From: CANKHA01 sp963731585
GTDB lineage: Bacteria; Pseudomonadota; Alphaproteobacteria; Rhizobiales; Xanthobacteraceae
Reading direction: 5' to 3'
Length of the DNA stretch: 64,000 nucleotides
Assembly (NCBI GenBank): GCA_963731585.1
Contig: CAVSWC010000007.1
Coordinates: forward strand, 165,607 to 229,606
Part shown: one piece after another, positions 52,950-62,097 of the stretch
Layout: every line of letters begins with the position of its first letter
Position numbering within the stretch: position 1 is the stretch's first letter
Made by a program: the position numbers and the translations under genes
The notes under the pieces: model-generated
Databases searched by the model: none
Told to the model about the DNA's origin: nothing
What the model saw: only the letters and a program-made list of their open reading frames with translations

Positions 52950-53702
52950 CTAGGGCGACGGCTCCATACCATGCTTGCGGAGAATATCTGCCACCGCGGG
53001 TGATTTTAGAAATGTAATGAAGTCGCGCGCTGTTTTCTGATCCTTGCCCACCTTCAATACCCCAATGCCGTACTCGGAATATTCGGTGAGCGCCGCCGGC
53101 AGGGCACCGACGAAGTCGATTCCAGGTGCGGTCATGAGCACGCTGGCTTGCTGGATTCCAATTTCAACATCCCCGGCAGCCACCGCCTCGCCTACCGGTC
53201 GTCCTTCGATAATTTTGATCTTGTCTTTGAGCTGTTCATAAATACCCAGCTTCTGGAAAAGTTTAGTGTTGAACGGGCCGGTCCCGTTGTTGGTGTGGCC
53301 AATCGATTTTGCGTTGAGCAGCGCTCGCGTGAAGGCCTCGGGTGTCGATATGTCCGGCTTTGGCGCGCCAAGCTTTACGGCAACTCCGTTGCCGGCGCGG
53401 GCGTAGATGGTCACCGTACCCGGGACGACCTTGTCTCGGCGCAAAAGGTCGTCGAACTGTCCGGCGGACAGCGCCACGAGTTCAGCTGGAGCATTACTAT
53501 CCAGCTTCTCTGCCATCAGTCGACTTTGCTGAGCACTAACGATGACTTTTGCTCCGGTTTGCTTTTCATATGCCTGAGCCAATATCCGTAGGATTCCGTT
53601 CGATCCGGAGCTTGCGAAGGCGGTGATTTCCTGCGCCTGGCTGGGAGGACAAAACATAAGCAACGCAGCGACTGCAGCCGCAATAATCCTTGAATTTATC
53701 AC
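52950..53702 (-). CDS. ModA-like periplasmic substrate-binding protein
   Basis: A 250-residue binding protein of the molybdate/ABC type. The signal peptide is INSRIIAAAVAALLMFCPPS, ending QA-Q. GTG 53702 follows AGGGAG. Blocks: ITAFASSGSNGILRILAQAY, KVIVSAQQSRLMAEKLDSN, DLLRRDKVVPGTVTIYARAG and KIKIIEGRPVGEAVAAGDVE. It resembles ModA, although the Ser/Gly anion residues cannot all be checked, so the ligand may be another oxyanion or an organic acid. A molybdenum hydroxylase gene pair lies 1.3 kb further on, which makes molybdate attractive but unproven. It has no permease gene beside it. Confidence 0.8.
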   Translation of the reverse strand: MINSRIIAAAVAALLMFCPPSQAQEITAFASSGSNGILRILAQAYEKQTGAKVIVSAQQSRLMAEKLDSNAPAELVALSAGQFDDLLRRDKVVPGTVTIYARAGNGVAVKLGAPKPDISTPEAFTRALLNAKSIGHTNNGTGPFNTKLFQKLGIYEQLKDKIKIIEGRPVGEAVAAGDVEIGIQQASVLMTAPGIDFVGALPAALTEYSEYGIGVLKVGKDQKTARDFITFLKSPAVADILRKHGMEPSP

Positions 53703-53908
53703 AGTTTTGTCTCCCTGCAGTCCGCTGTCTTGAGGGTACAACAAGGCTAGCAAGACCGCCATGGGGACGTGAATTTTGGCAAAAGGTGAGCCTTGTAATG
53801 CCCCTGGCTACATGCTGAAAATTGAGCGCTGCAAAAATTAGGAATATGGTGAGCCTTATCCGTTCGATCAGTTGCTTAAGGAAAACAAGAACAACTGGGG
53901 AGGAGCTA

Positions 53909-54961
53909 ATGAGGTGCTTGTCCGGCCTTTTCGCAGCTTTGTTGCTGACGCTCGGCAGTTTTAGCGTGGCGCAGGCGAATGTTTCATTCGAAGGCAAGGC
54001 GGTCACGCTCATCGTTGCTTATCCGGTGGGAGGTGGTGTCGATTCGTCAGCGCGGCTGATTGCCCCGTTCCTCGCCAAGCTCCTCCCGGGCAAGCCAGAC
54101 ATCATCGTTCAAAACCGTCCGGGCGCTGACGGTATGAGCGCGGCGAACTACTTCGCTCATCAGGTCAAGCCAGACGGGCTGACTTTCATTGCGGGTTCAG
54201 GGGGCATCACAAGTCCAGTCAATTACAAAGGGCCAGATGCGAAATACGACCCCACTAAGTTTTCATATTTTGGCGGAGTGGCACGCAGCGGGTCAGTAAT
54301 GCTGATCACCTCGGCAGCCGAGAAGAAGCTTTTTGATCAGGCGGCCGATCCCGTGATCATGGGTGCCTTCGGCGCTACGCCTTACCCCAGTCAGCAAATC
54401 ACCGCATGGGGGGTCGAGTTTCTCGGCTGGAACGCAAAGTGGGTGATGGGGTATCGCGGAATAAGCGATGTCTCTTTGGCGCTGGAGCGCGGGGAAGTTG
54501 AAATGACTTCGACCAGCAATGTGGAGCTGGTTCGACGCCTCACCAAGGACGGGAGGTTCAAAGCTCTGACCCAGACAGGCGCCATGGTCGATGGAAGGTC
54601 GCACGTTCGCCCAGAGTTCGCGAACATCCCGCTATTCCCGGCGATGATGGATGGCAAGATCAAGGATCCCGTGCATCAGAAGGGCTTCGATTATTGGTTA
54701 GCTCTGCAAAATATCAGCACGTGGTTCGCGCTTCCCCCCGGAACCCCGCGGGAGATAACGGAAATCTATCGGCAAGCTTTTATGAAGCTCAACCAGGACA
54801 ACGAATTTGTCGATCGCAGCAGAAAAATAGCCGAAGACTTCACGCTGCAGACTGGAAACGACGTGGAGACGGCCGTTAAGACCGTCGACACTACGCCGAA
54901 GGAAACTCTCGACTACATTGCCGCGATGCTGCGACGTCAGGGGGCCGCCGCCTCGAACTAG
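53909..54961 (+). CDS. TctC/Bug-family periplasmic binding protein 9
   Basis: A 350-residue receptor. ATG 53909 follows GGGGAGGA. The signal peptide is MRCLSGLFAALLLTLGSFSV. Blocks: VTLIVAYPVGGGVDSSARLI, LLPGKPDIIVQNRPGADGMS, YDPTKFSYFGGVARSGSVML and WNAKWVMGYRGISDVSLALE. It opens the cassette that continues with the 2Fe-2S and molybdenum subunits 43 bases downstream, so its ligand may be the substrate or product of that oxidase. Confidence 0.9.
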   Translation: MRCLSGLFAALLLTLGSFSVAQANVSFEGKAVTLIVAYPVGGGVDSSARLIAPFLAKLLPGKPDIIVQNRPGADGMSAANYFAHQVKPDGLTFIAGSGGITSPVNYKGPDAKYDPTKFSYFGGVARSGSVMLITSAAEKKLFDQAADPVIMGAFGATPYPSQQITAWGVEFLGWNAKWVMGYRGISDVSLALERGEVEMTSTSNVELVRRLTKDGRFKALTQTGAMVDGRSHVRPEFANIPLFPAMMDGKIKDPVHQKGFDYWLALQNISTWFALPPGTPREITEIYRQAFMKLNQDNEFVDRSRKIAEDFTLQTGNDVETAVKTVDTTPKETLDYIAAMLRRQGAAASN

Positions 54962-55004
54962 CGCCAATAAAAACGCGAATCAGCAAGACCAGGGAGAATA
55001 AGCC

Positions 55005-55472
55005 GTGACAAAGAGCATATCCCTTCGGCTGAACGGAAAAATCCATACCGTTGAGGTCGAACCAGATACGCCGTTGCTTTACGTCCTCCGAAACGATCTG
55101 CAGCAGAATGGACCGAAATATGGGTGCGGATCAGGACAGTGTGGGGCCTGTACCGTTCTTATCGGAGGAAACGCTGGGAGATCTTGTGTCGTAACCGTGG
55201 AGTCCGCAGAGGGCGCGGACATAACGACCCTCGATGGATTGGGAAGCCCGGACAAACCGCACCCCGTCCAAAAGGCGTTCATTGAAGAACAGGCGGCGCA
55301 GTGCGGGTATTGTTTAAACGGCATGGTTATGCAAGCCACCGCTTTCCTTGCTCGCAAACCCAATCCGACAGACGCTGAGATCAGAGACGCCATGGCAGGT
55401 AATCTTTGCCGTTGCGGTGCTCACGTCGAAATAATAGCCGCCATCAGGCGTGCGGCATCGGCTCGTACTTAG
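55005..55472 (+). CDS. 2Fe-2S subunit of a molybdenum hydroxylase
   Basis: A 155-residue CoxS/IorA-type protein. The plant-ferredoxin-type cluster is YGCGSGQCGACTVLIGG with a later Cys (GRSCVV). The second cluster has AAQCGYCLNGMVMQATAF and GNLCRCGAH. It passes electrons from the molybdenum site of the neighbouring large subunit. It lacks a signal peptide of its own, so it is probably carried out folded with the Tat-tagged large subunit. The stop is 11 bases before the start codon of the large subunit. Confidence 0.94.
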   Translation: MTKSISLRLNGKIHTVEVEPDTPLLYVLRNDLQQNGPKYGCGSGQCGACTVLIGGNAGRSCVVTVESAEGADITTLDGLGSPDKPHPVQKAFIEEQAAQCGYCLNGMVMQATAFLARKPNPTDAEIRDAMAGNLCRCGAHVEIIAAIRRAASART

Positions 55473-55483
55473 AGGAGCGGACT

Positions 55484-57736
55484 ATGCGCCATTTTGGAAT
55501 GTTTGCGCGCCGGGACGTCCTCAAAGGCGCGGGATTGCTGTTGGTGTCCTTCGCCGTGCCGACTTCGGGAGTTGCGCAGGAGAGTAAAGGCAAATGGCCA
55601 ACGTTCCTGCCCAATGACGCCATAGACAGTTATCTGACAATCGGCCCAGACGGTCGGGTGACCGCGTTTACCGGGCGCGTAGAGCTTGGAACGGGTGTTC
55701 AAACGGCACTTAGCCAGATTGTTGCGGATGAGCTCGACGTGGCCTTCGAACAGGTCACCTTGGTGATGGGGGATACCGACAAGGCAATGAGGCAGGGGCG
55801 CACGAGCGCCAGCGATACCATTCAGGTCTGGGCGAATTTTCAGCGGCGGGCGGCAGCCGAAGCCAGGCGGTTTCTAATCAACCAGGCAGCCGAGAAGCTT
55901 GGGGTTCCGGTTGCGGATCTCAAAGTAGAAAATGGCGTTGTCATCGCAAAAGCCGATCCTGCCAAGAAAGTGTCTTATGGGGAAATCATCGGCGCGAAGC
56001 GCTTCAATCTTCCGCTTCCCAGGGAAGTTCAGCTTAAAAAGCCATCCGATTACAAGATCGTAGGCAAGAGCATCCCGCGCGTTGATATTCCTGGCAAGGT
56101 GTTTGCCCAGCCTGTTTTCGTTCACGATATTCGTCGTCCCGGCATGGTGCACGCGCGTGTCATTCGACCGCCATACCCGGGAATAGAGAATCAGATGGCG
56201 TCCAGTCTGATTTCGGTCGACGAGGCGTCAGTCAAACAAATTCCCGGGCTCATCAAAGTTGTCGTCATCCGTGATTTCGTCGCTGTCGTTGCCGAGCGCG
56301 AGGAAAATGCGATCCGCGCAGCCAGGGCCCTGAAGGTCGTTTGGAAGCCTTGGGCGGGCGTTCCGGATCATACAGATTTAGAGAGCGTGATCCGTGAGCA
56401 CCCCGGCAAACCCAGGACCGTCAGGAACGACGGCGATGTGGCGTCGGCTATGAGCAAGCTGCATAAGAAGATCGAAGCCACTTATGTGTGGCCTTATCAT
56501 CTACATGGGTCGATTGGACCGTCATGTGCCGTAGCCGAAATAGTCGACGGTCATATGACCATATGGTCGGCGACTCGCGACCCCGGTATCGCCAGATCTG
56601 ATGCTGCGGCACTGGTTGGAATGCAGGTGGAGGCGGTACGTGTTCTTTGGCTTGAAGGCTCGGGCTCCTATGGCCGGAACTGCACCGATGACGCCACGCT
56701 TGAGGCCGCCTTGCTAACCAAGGAGATTGGGAGGCCCGTGCGCGTGCAGGTTATGCGGGATGAAGAGCATGCCTGGGAACCCAAAGGGGCTGCGCATCTG
56801 ATCGATATCCAAGGCGGAATTGACGCGACCGGCAAGATTGTTTCCTATGACGTAACGACCAAGTTCATGGGCGGGCAGGAGGGAACGGCGATGGCGCCGT
56901 TCCTGATTGGTCAAAAGCAACTCAGTTACGCCTTGCGCCGAAACGGCGACCGGAACGCATCACCTCTCTATAGTGGTCTCGAAAACGTCCGTGTGACGTG
57001 CGTCGACGTCAACCCGGCGGTGCGGACCTCGCTTTTGCGCGGGGTCGCAAGCCTCTCCAACAGTTTCGCAAACGAATGCTTCATGGATGAGCTGGCAGCT
57101 TCGGCGGCGGTTGATCCGGCTGAATTCCGCCTTCGGCATCTTACCGATCCCCGCGCCGTCGCTTTAATGAAGGCAATGCTTGACAAGGCGGGTTGGGACT
57201 ATCGTTCTGGCCGGAAAACCCAGGAAGGAAAGATCCTGAAAGGCCGCGGCGTATCCTATGCCCGTTACACGCATGGGGACTATCCGGGCCATGGCGCCGC
57301 TTATACCGCCTGGGTTGCCGAGGTGGAGGTTGACGCGTCAACGGGACAAGTTCGTGTCACGCGCGTAGTGGTCGGGCAGGATGCCGGCCTGATGATCAAC
57401 CCTGCGGGATGTGAGCATCAGATTCGGGGCAATGTGATCCAGGGGGTCAGCCGTATACTGCGGGAAGAAGTGACCTTCGATAAGTCCGGTGTCACGAGCA
57501 GTGATTGGACAAACTATCCAATCGCGACCTTCAAGGATATTCCGCAGATCGACATCGTTATGATCGATCGGCCGGAAGAAAAGCCGCTCGGTGTCGGCGA
57601 GTCGGCTATTGTTCCCAGTGCCGGCGCTATTGCCAACGCGATCTACGATGCGACAGGAATCCGATTGCGGCGAGTTCCATTTACGCCAGAGCGAGTCAAA
57701 CTTGCATTGAGCGCACAAGCTTTGAACAACGGATGA
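55484..57736 (+). CDS. Tat-exported molybdenum hydroxylase large subunit (IorB-like)
   Basis: A 750-residue protein related to isoquinoline 1-oxidoreductase beta and periplasmic aldehyde oxidases. The N terminus carries a Tat signal with ARRDVLKGAGLLLVSFAVPT. Molybdopterin-binding blocks follow: TGRVELGTGVQTALSQIVAD, GRTSASDTIQVWANF, VWPYHLHGSIGPSCAVAEI, GSGSYGRNCTDDATLEAALL and MRDEEHAWEPKGAAHL. The catalytic Glu lies in PLGVGESAIVPSAGAIANAI. ATG 55484 follows GAGGAG. It should hydroxylate an aldehyde or N-heteroaromatic ring in the periplasm. Electrons probably go to the dihaem cytochrome encoded next. Confidence 0.92.
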   Translation: MRHFGMFARRDVLKGAGLLLVSFAVPTSGVAQESKGKWPTFLPNDAIDSYLTIGPDGRVTAFTGRVELGTGVQTALSQIVADELDVAFEQVTLVMGDTDKAMRQGRTSASDTIQVWANFQRRAAAEARRFLINQAAEKLGVPVADLKVENGVVIAKADPAKKVSYGEIIGAKRFNLPLPREVQLKKPSDYKIVGKSIPRVDIPGKVFAQPVFVHDIRRPGMVHARVIRPPYPGIENQMASSLISVDEASVKQIPGLIKVVVIRDFVAVVAEREENAIRAARALKVVWKPWAGVPDHTDLESVIREHPGKPRTVRNDGDVASAMSKLHKKIEATYVWPYHLHGSIGPSCAVAEIVDGHMTIWSATRDPGIARSDAAALVGMQVEAVRVLWLEGSGSYGRNCTDDATLEAALLTKEIGRPVRVQVMRDEEHAWEPKGAAHLIDIQGGIDATGKIVSYDVTTKFMGGQEGTAMAPFLIGQKQLSYALRRNGDRNASPLYSGLENVRVTCVDVNPAVRTSLLRGVASLSNSFANECFMDELAASAAVDPAEFRLRHLTDPRAVALMKAMLDKAGWDYRSGRKTQEGKILKGRGVSYARYTHGDYPGHGAAYTAWVAEVEVDASTGQVRVTRVVVGQDAGLMINPAGCEHQIRGNVIQGVSRILREEVTFDKSGVTSSDWTNYPIATFKDIPQIDIVMIDRPEEKPLGVGESAIVPSAGAIANAIYDATGIRLRRVPFTPERVKLALSAQALNNG

Positions 57737-57773
57737 AGCCGTCTTCCAATTAGAAAGGCAGACGGGGGGAGCA

Positions 57774-58721
57774 TTGAGATTGCGCAACGGATCGATTTAT
57801 TTGCTGGTGCTCGGGTTTGCCGTGTTCCCGAGTTTGTCGGCTGCATCCAATGAGCTGCCAGCTTGGGCATTCCATGTCCGGGACAAGGTACAGCCGCCTG
57901 AGCAGCCGGATGACGGCAAGCCCAAGCAAATGCCGGGAAGCAAGAAGAGCTATACGCAAGCCGAACTGAATAATCCGAATAGCGCGGTCGATTGGTTTCC
58001 GGACGAGCATCCTCCGATGCCGAAGGTCGTGGTCAATGGAGCGCCGAAGGTTCGTGCCTGCGGCACATGCCATCTTGCTACGGGATATGGCCGGCCAGAA
58101 AACGCAAGCCTCGCGGGTTTGCCGAAAGAATACCTTATCCGCCAGATGGAGGATTACAGGGACGGAAAGCGGCTCGGTAATGCATCTATGACGGCAATGG
58201 CCAAGGCGATTTCCCCCGAAGACTTGGAGGCTTCCAGCGCTTATTTTTCCTCAATAACGGCAGTTCCATGGATAAGGGTTGTTGAAACGGACACCGTGCC
58301 AAAGACCTTTGTGGGCAAAGGCAACATGCGTTTCGTGCTGCCAGGCGGAGGCGATGAGCCGCTCGGTCAGCGCATCATCGAAGTGCCCGAAGACTCCGAT
58401 CGTGCCGAAGCGCGCGATCCGCACTCACCGAATATCGCTTACGTGCCCAAGGGAAGCATCGAAAAGGGCAAGGCGCTTGCTTTGCAAGGTAGCGGCAAGA
58501 CGGTCGCATGCATGGCATGTCACGGCGCTGATATGCGCGGTGTGGCCGGCGTCCCGCCAATCGCCGGGCGCTCCGCGATTTACATCGTGCGCCAGCTGAT
58601 CCTCATGAAAAACGGCCAGCGCACGAGCGAGCAATCCAAGCTCATGGAAGCGGCGGTCAAAGAACTGGAAATCGACGACATGATCGCGCTTGCCGCTTAT
58701 GTCAGCGCTCAACAGCCTTAG
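57774..58721 (+). CDS. exported dihaem cytochrome c
   Basis: A 315-residue cytochrome with signal peptide (LRNGSIYLLVLGFAVFPSLS). Two haem c motifs are present: RACGTCHLATGYGRPE and VACMACHGADMRGVAGVPP. TTG 57774 follows GGGGGAG. The layout resembles cytochromes paired with periplasmic molybdenum hydroxylases, taking electrons from the 2Fe-2S clusters to the respiratory chain. It is 37 bases downstream of the large subunit gene and its stop overlaps the next gene's region. Confidence 0.93.
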   Translation: MRLRNGSIYLLVLGFAVFPSLSAASNELPAWAFHVRDKVQPPEQPDDGKPKQMPGSKKSYTQAELNNPNSAVDWFPDEHPPMPKVVVNGAPKVRACGTCHLATGYGRPENASLAGLPKEYLIRQMEDYRDGKRLGNASMTAMAKAISPEDLEASSAYFSSITAVPWIRVVETDTVPKTFVGKGNMRFVLPGGGDEPLGQRIIEVPEDSDRAEARDPHSPNIAYVPKGSIEKGKALALQGSGKTVACMACHGADMRGVAGVPPIAGRSAIYIVRQLILMKNGQRTSEQSKLMEAAVKELEIDDMIALAAYVSAQQP

Positions 58722-58732
58722 TGGGACGGCGA

Positions 58733-59137
58733 ATGTCATATGAAGTTAGCCGGGTAACCCGGGCGTTCCGACTCATTGTTCCCGTGCTTGCGGCAACCCT
58801 GATGACGGGTTCGGCGGCTTTCGGGCATCATTCGTTTGTGATGTTTGATGCGGAAAACCCGATAACGATCCGCGGAAAAGTTATCGAGTACAAGTTTGCC
58901 AATCCACATGCTTTTATTTTTCTCAACGTCGCGGACGACAAGGGCGTATCCACCAAATGGAGTTTGGAAGGCGCTAGCGCAGCGTCACTGGTTCGGGCCG
59001 GCTGGTCCGGCACCTCACTGAAGCCCGGGGACGAGGTCATCATGAAAATCGCGCCTCTACGGAGTGGCGCCCCTGGGGGTGCCTGGGAAGGTTTCGACAC
59101 AATGTTTGCCGATGGGCAGCCGGTGGTTAAGCGCTGA
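58733..59137 (+). CDS. DUF6152 family exported protein
   Basis: A 134-residue protein: signal peptide RAFRLIVPVLAATLMTGSAA, then GHHSFVMFDAENPITIRGKV, FANPHAFIFLNVADDKGVST, KWSLEGASAASLVRAGWSGT and LKPGDEVIMKIAPLRSGAPG. This is the DUF6152 pattern, with HHSF just after cleavage. It may bind a metal or a cofactor through those His residues. The role is unknown, but the family often sits near oxidoreductases in soil bacteria. It starts 11 bases after the cytochrome stop codon. Confidence 0.83.
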   Translation: MSYEVSRVTRAFRLIVPVLAATLMTGSAAFGHHSFVMFDAENPITIRGKVIEYKFANPHAFIFLNVADDKGVSTKWSLEGASAASLVRAGWSGTSLKPGDEVIMKIAPLRSGAPGGAWEGFDTMFADGQPVVKR

Positions 59138-59168
59138 GAAGCAACAGTTGACTCGTCGGAGGGGGATC

Positions 59169-59993
59169 ATGAAGAAATTCGCCGCGGCCATCTCTGCCAT
59201 TGTTCTGACAGCAACCCAGGGCTTGGCCCTTGCAGAGGACAGCAAGTATCCAGACTGGTCCGGCGCGTGGGGCCGCGTCGGCAGCGGTTCGTTCGATGGC
59301 GTGACTCCGACGGGGCCCAACGAGAAGGCTCCCTTGACGCCTGAATACCGCGCGCGGTGGCTTGCTTCGCTGGAAAAGCAGAAAACGACGGCGGCGAGCA
59401 ACAATCCAGTTGAGCGTTGCCTACCCCCAGGCATGCCGCGTTCGATGATTGTCCTCAACCCGATGGAAATCATCATCACGCCGAAAACGACCTACATGCT
59501 GCTCACTTACCTGATGGAGGTACGCCGCATCTATACGGATGGCCGATCTTTCCCTGAAAACGTGGAGCCAACTTTTTCGGGTTTCTCAATTGGGAAGTGG
59601 GAAGACAGCGAAGGCAAAGGCAAATTCGACACTTTAGCCGTCGAGACGCGATTCCTGAAGGGGCCCCGCAGCTACGGTCCGAGCGGCATTCCTTTTCATG
59701 ACGACAACAAAACCGTCGTCAAAGAAAAGATTTACCTGGATAAGGAGAAGCCAGGCACAATGGTCAACGAGATCACCGTTATCGACAACGCGCTCACGCA
59801 CCCGTGGACGATCAAACGCAATTACAGGCATGTCAAGGATCATGTGTTCGAGGAGTTTATCTGCGTCGAGAACAACAATTGGGCGATGATCGGGGGTCAA
59901 AACTATTACCTTGACCCCGATGGATTGTTGATGCCGGCCGTCAAGGGCCAGCCTCCACCTGACCTGCGGTACTTCGAAAGGCCCGCTAAATAA
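59169..59993 (+). CDS. exported protein of unknown function in the oxidase cassette
   Basis: A 274-residue protein with signal peptide MKKFAAAISAIVLTATQGLA. The mature part begins YPDWSGAWGRVGSG and carries repeated strand-rich segments: MIVLNPMEIIITPKTTYMLL, RRIYTDGRSFPENVEPTFSG, SIGKWEDSEGKGKFDTLAVE, VVKEKIYLDKEKPGTMVNEI and DNALTHPWTIKRNYRHVKDH. Similar proteins often travel with DUF6152 genes. No enzyme motif is recognised. It may be a substrate-binding or scaffolding partner in the periplasm. Confidence 0.7.
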   Translation: MKKFAAAISAIVLTATQGLALAEDSKYPDWSGAWGRVGSGSFDGVTPTGPNEKAPLTPEYRARWLASLEKQKTTAASNNPVERCLPPGMPRSMIVLNPMEIIITPKTTYMLLTYLMEVRRIYTDGRSFPENVEPTFSGFSIGKWEDSEGKGKFDTLAVETRFLKGPRSYGPSGIPFHDDNKTVVKEKIYLDKEKPGTMVNEITVIDNALTHPWTIKRNYRHVKDHVFEEFICVENNNWAMIGGQNYYLDPDGLLMPAVKGQPPPDLRYFERPAK

Positions 59994-60042
59994 AAGTGGC
60001 TGCTTGCGGCAGCGCCTTTGGGCTTTCGAGGAAGAATGTAAG

Positions 60043-60531
60043 ATGCATGATTTTGCGGTTTGGCTGAGCAAGACATCGCTGAGTTCGGTGATGGGCCGGG
60101 AAGCTTGGATCATTCCGATCATTCAAAGCACTCACATTCTTGCGATCGCGGCCGTCATGTCGGCCGTCGCGATGATTGAGCTCCGCCTTTTTGGAATGGT
60201 GACGGCGTTTTCTTTCGAGCAGACAGTTCGCCGCTTTGTTCCGCTTATCTGGATCGGGCTCGCCGTTCTCCTGGTTACTGGTGCGGTCCTTATCATCTCG
60301 GAGCCTAAACGCACGCTTAGTGGCAACCCTGCTTTCTATCTGAAGATGGCAATGTTGATCGTCGCTATTGGTGTAACTGTCGCCTTTCAAGCAGCAGTTC
60401 GCCAGAATTTAAGATTTGTTAGATCCCCTGCGCGATCCAGATGGGTGTTCCAGCTATCCGCATTGGCAACTCTTGCTCTTTGGATCGCAATCGCGGTTGC
60501 CGGCCGGTGGATTGCCTACGTCCAAAATTAG
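60043..60531 (+). CDS. DUF6644-like membrane protein A
   Basis: A 162-residue inner-membrane protein with four predicted helices: WIIPIIQSTHILAIAAVMSA (His in helix 1), FVPLIWIGLAVLLVTGAVLI, FYLKMAMLIVAIGVTVAFQA, and FQLSALATLALWIAIAVAGR. ATG 60043 follows AGGAAGAATG. A paralogue follows 22 bases later, so the two may form a heterodimer. The conserved His at the same helix position in both could bind haem or metal, which is inference only. Confidence 0.75.
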   Translation: MHDFAVWLSKTSLSSVMGREAWIIPIIQSTHILAIAAVMSAVAMIELRLFGMVTAFSFEQTVRRFVPLIWIGLAVLLVTGAVLIISEPKRTLSGNPAFYLKMAMLIVAIGVTVAFQAAVRQNLRFVRSPARSRWVFQLSALATLALWIAIAVAGRWIAYVQN

Positions 60532-60553
60532 GGAACGAAATGCAGGGAGCACC

Positions 60554-61051
60554 GTGCAAAGCGTAGTGGGTTTGCTTGAGGCGATGACTGAAGCCTCGTT
60601 CGCCGTTTTTGTCCGAGAATCGACTTGGGCATTTCCGGCCGCGGAAGCCGTCCACGTTATCGCTATATCCCTCGTAGTGGGCCTTATCGCGATTATCGAT
60701 CTCCGGTTGCTCGGTCTAGCCTCGGTTGGAAAAAGGCTGACCAGCCTTACCCGCGACATTCTGCCCTGGACGTGGGGAGCATTCGCGGTGGCGGTCGTGA
60801 GCGGCATGGCGATGTTCACCAGCCAACCCTTGATTTACTTCAACAACACCGCTTTTCGTATCAAGCTCCTGCTGTTGGTGCTTGCGGGATGTAACATGAT
60901 TTACTTTCATCTCATCACCTGTCGAGATTTGGACGGCTGGGATAGCGGCCCAGTCACGCCAACCGCGGCAAAGTTTGCCGGTGGTGCATCACTCACGTTT
61001 TGGGTAGCCGTCGTCATACTTGGTCGGCAGGTTGGCTTTACAATGTACTGA
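60554..61051 (+). CDS. DUF6644-like membrane protein B
   Basis: A 165-residue paralogue of the preceding protein, with the same layout: WAFPAAEAVHVIAISLVVGL (His in helix 1), ILPWTWGAFAVAVVSGMAMF, FRIKLLLLVLAGCNMIYFHL, and AKFAGGASLTFWVAVVILGR. GTG 60554 follows AGGGAGC. Together with the first it forms a tandem pair, probably with a shared complex at the cytoplasmic membrane facing the periplasmic oxidase. Confidence 0.75.
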   Translation: MQSVVGLLEAMTEASFAVFVRESTWAFPAAEAVHVIAISLVVGLIAIIDLRLLGLASVGKRLTSLTRDILPWTWGAFAVAVVSGMAMFTSQPLIYFNNTAFRIKLLLLVLAGCNMIYFHLITCRDLDGWDSGPVTPTAAKFAGGASLTFWVAVVILGRQVGFTMY

Positions 61052-61106
61052 TGATGTTAGCCGGCATTTCACGCAGCCGCTGTGAAGCATAGTCAGGGGG
61101 GTGAAG

Positions 61107-62075
61107 ATGGCTCGGACATTAACGATGCTTTGCTTGGCGATTTGCGCTCCTCTCAGCCTTGCCTCGGCACAGACGGCAGGCACTCCGGGGACGTGGAAAT
61201 CCAAGGCGCCCGTTCCCCTCGCTCGCAACGAAGTCGTTGCCGTTGCGGCCGGAGGCAAGATTTACGTGCTTGGTGGAAATAACGCCGGCGACAAGTACGA
61301 TCTCGCCACCAATGAGGAGTATGATCCTGCTACGGATCAATGGCGGACGCGTGCCCCGATGCCAAAGGGCGCCAATCACCTCGGTGCGACTGAGCTCAAT
61401 GGCAGGATTTATGCGGTCGGTGGCTTCGACGGACGGGGACACGGCGCAGGGATGGACTACTTTTTTGAATACGATCCCGCAACGGATGCATGGAAATCGT
61501 TGGACCCATTGCCGGTAGGCCGCGGGTCGATCTCGGTCGCCTCGGCACGCGGGAAAATCCACGCTTTTGGGGGACGCAAGAGCGAAAAAGAGATGACGAA
61601 CAACCATGATATCTACGATCCCGCGACCGGAAAGTGGACGGCAGGACCACCGCTCTCAAGGGGCAGAGATCACATGGCGGCTGTAGCTGTCGGCGACAAG
61701 ATACATGTCATCGGCGGTCGCTATGGCCGACCTTTCGAAACCTCCGACTTGCACGAGATTTTTGACACCACAACGAATACGTGGACATCCGGACCGCCGC
61801 TTCCGACCGGGCGCGGGGGCGGCGCCGGCGTTCTCTACAAGAATATGATCCTGTTTATGGGAGGTGAAGGGATTCCGCCCAATAACGGGACCTATCATGA
61901 AAACGAGGCTTTCGATCTCAAGTCGAACAAATGGATCGCGTTATCACCGATGCCAACCGGGCGGCATGGTTTTGGCTTAGCGGCTGTCGGAGAGGTAGCC
62001 TACATCATTACGGGAGCTCGCGGCGGCGGCAGCAGAGACGTCGACACACAGGCATTTGCCTTCACGGTGCCTTAA
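61107..62075 (+). CDS. exported Kelch-repeat protein
   Basis: A 322-residue protein: signal peptide TLTMLCLAICAPLSLASAQT, then six Kelch blades marked by GKIYVLGGNN, GRIYAVGGFDGRG, GKIHAFGGRKS, DKIHVIGGRYG, NMILFMGGEG and EVAYIITGARGGG. A six-bladed beta-propeller in the periplasm usually binds a ligand or protein partner; some bacterial ones are mutarotase- or lyase-like. It lies 55 bases after the second DUF6644-like gene, and the VOC gene follows 22 bases later. Its role in the cassette is unknown. Confidence 0.88.
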   Translation: MARTLTMLCLAICAPLSLASAQTAGTPGTWKSKAPVPLARNEVVAVAAGGKIYVLGGNNAGDKYDLATNEEYDPATDQWRTRAPMPKGANHLGATELNGRIYAVGGFDGRGHGAGMDYFFEYDPATDAWKSLDPLPVGRGSISVASARGKIHAFGGRKSEKEMTNNHDIYDPATGKWTAGPPLSRGRDHMAAVAVGDKIHVIGGRYGRPFETSDLHEIFDTTTNTWTSGPPLPTGRGGGAGVLYKNMILFMGGEGIPPNNGTYHENEAFDLKSNKWIALSPMPTGRHGFGLAAVGEVAYIITGARGGGSRDVDTQAFAFTVP

Positions 62076-62097
62076 TCTGCATTCCGGGAGAGAGTAT

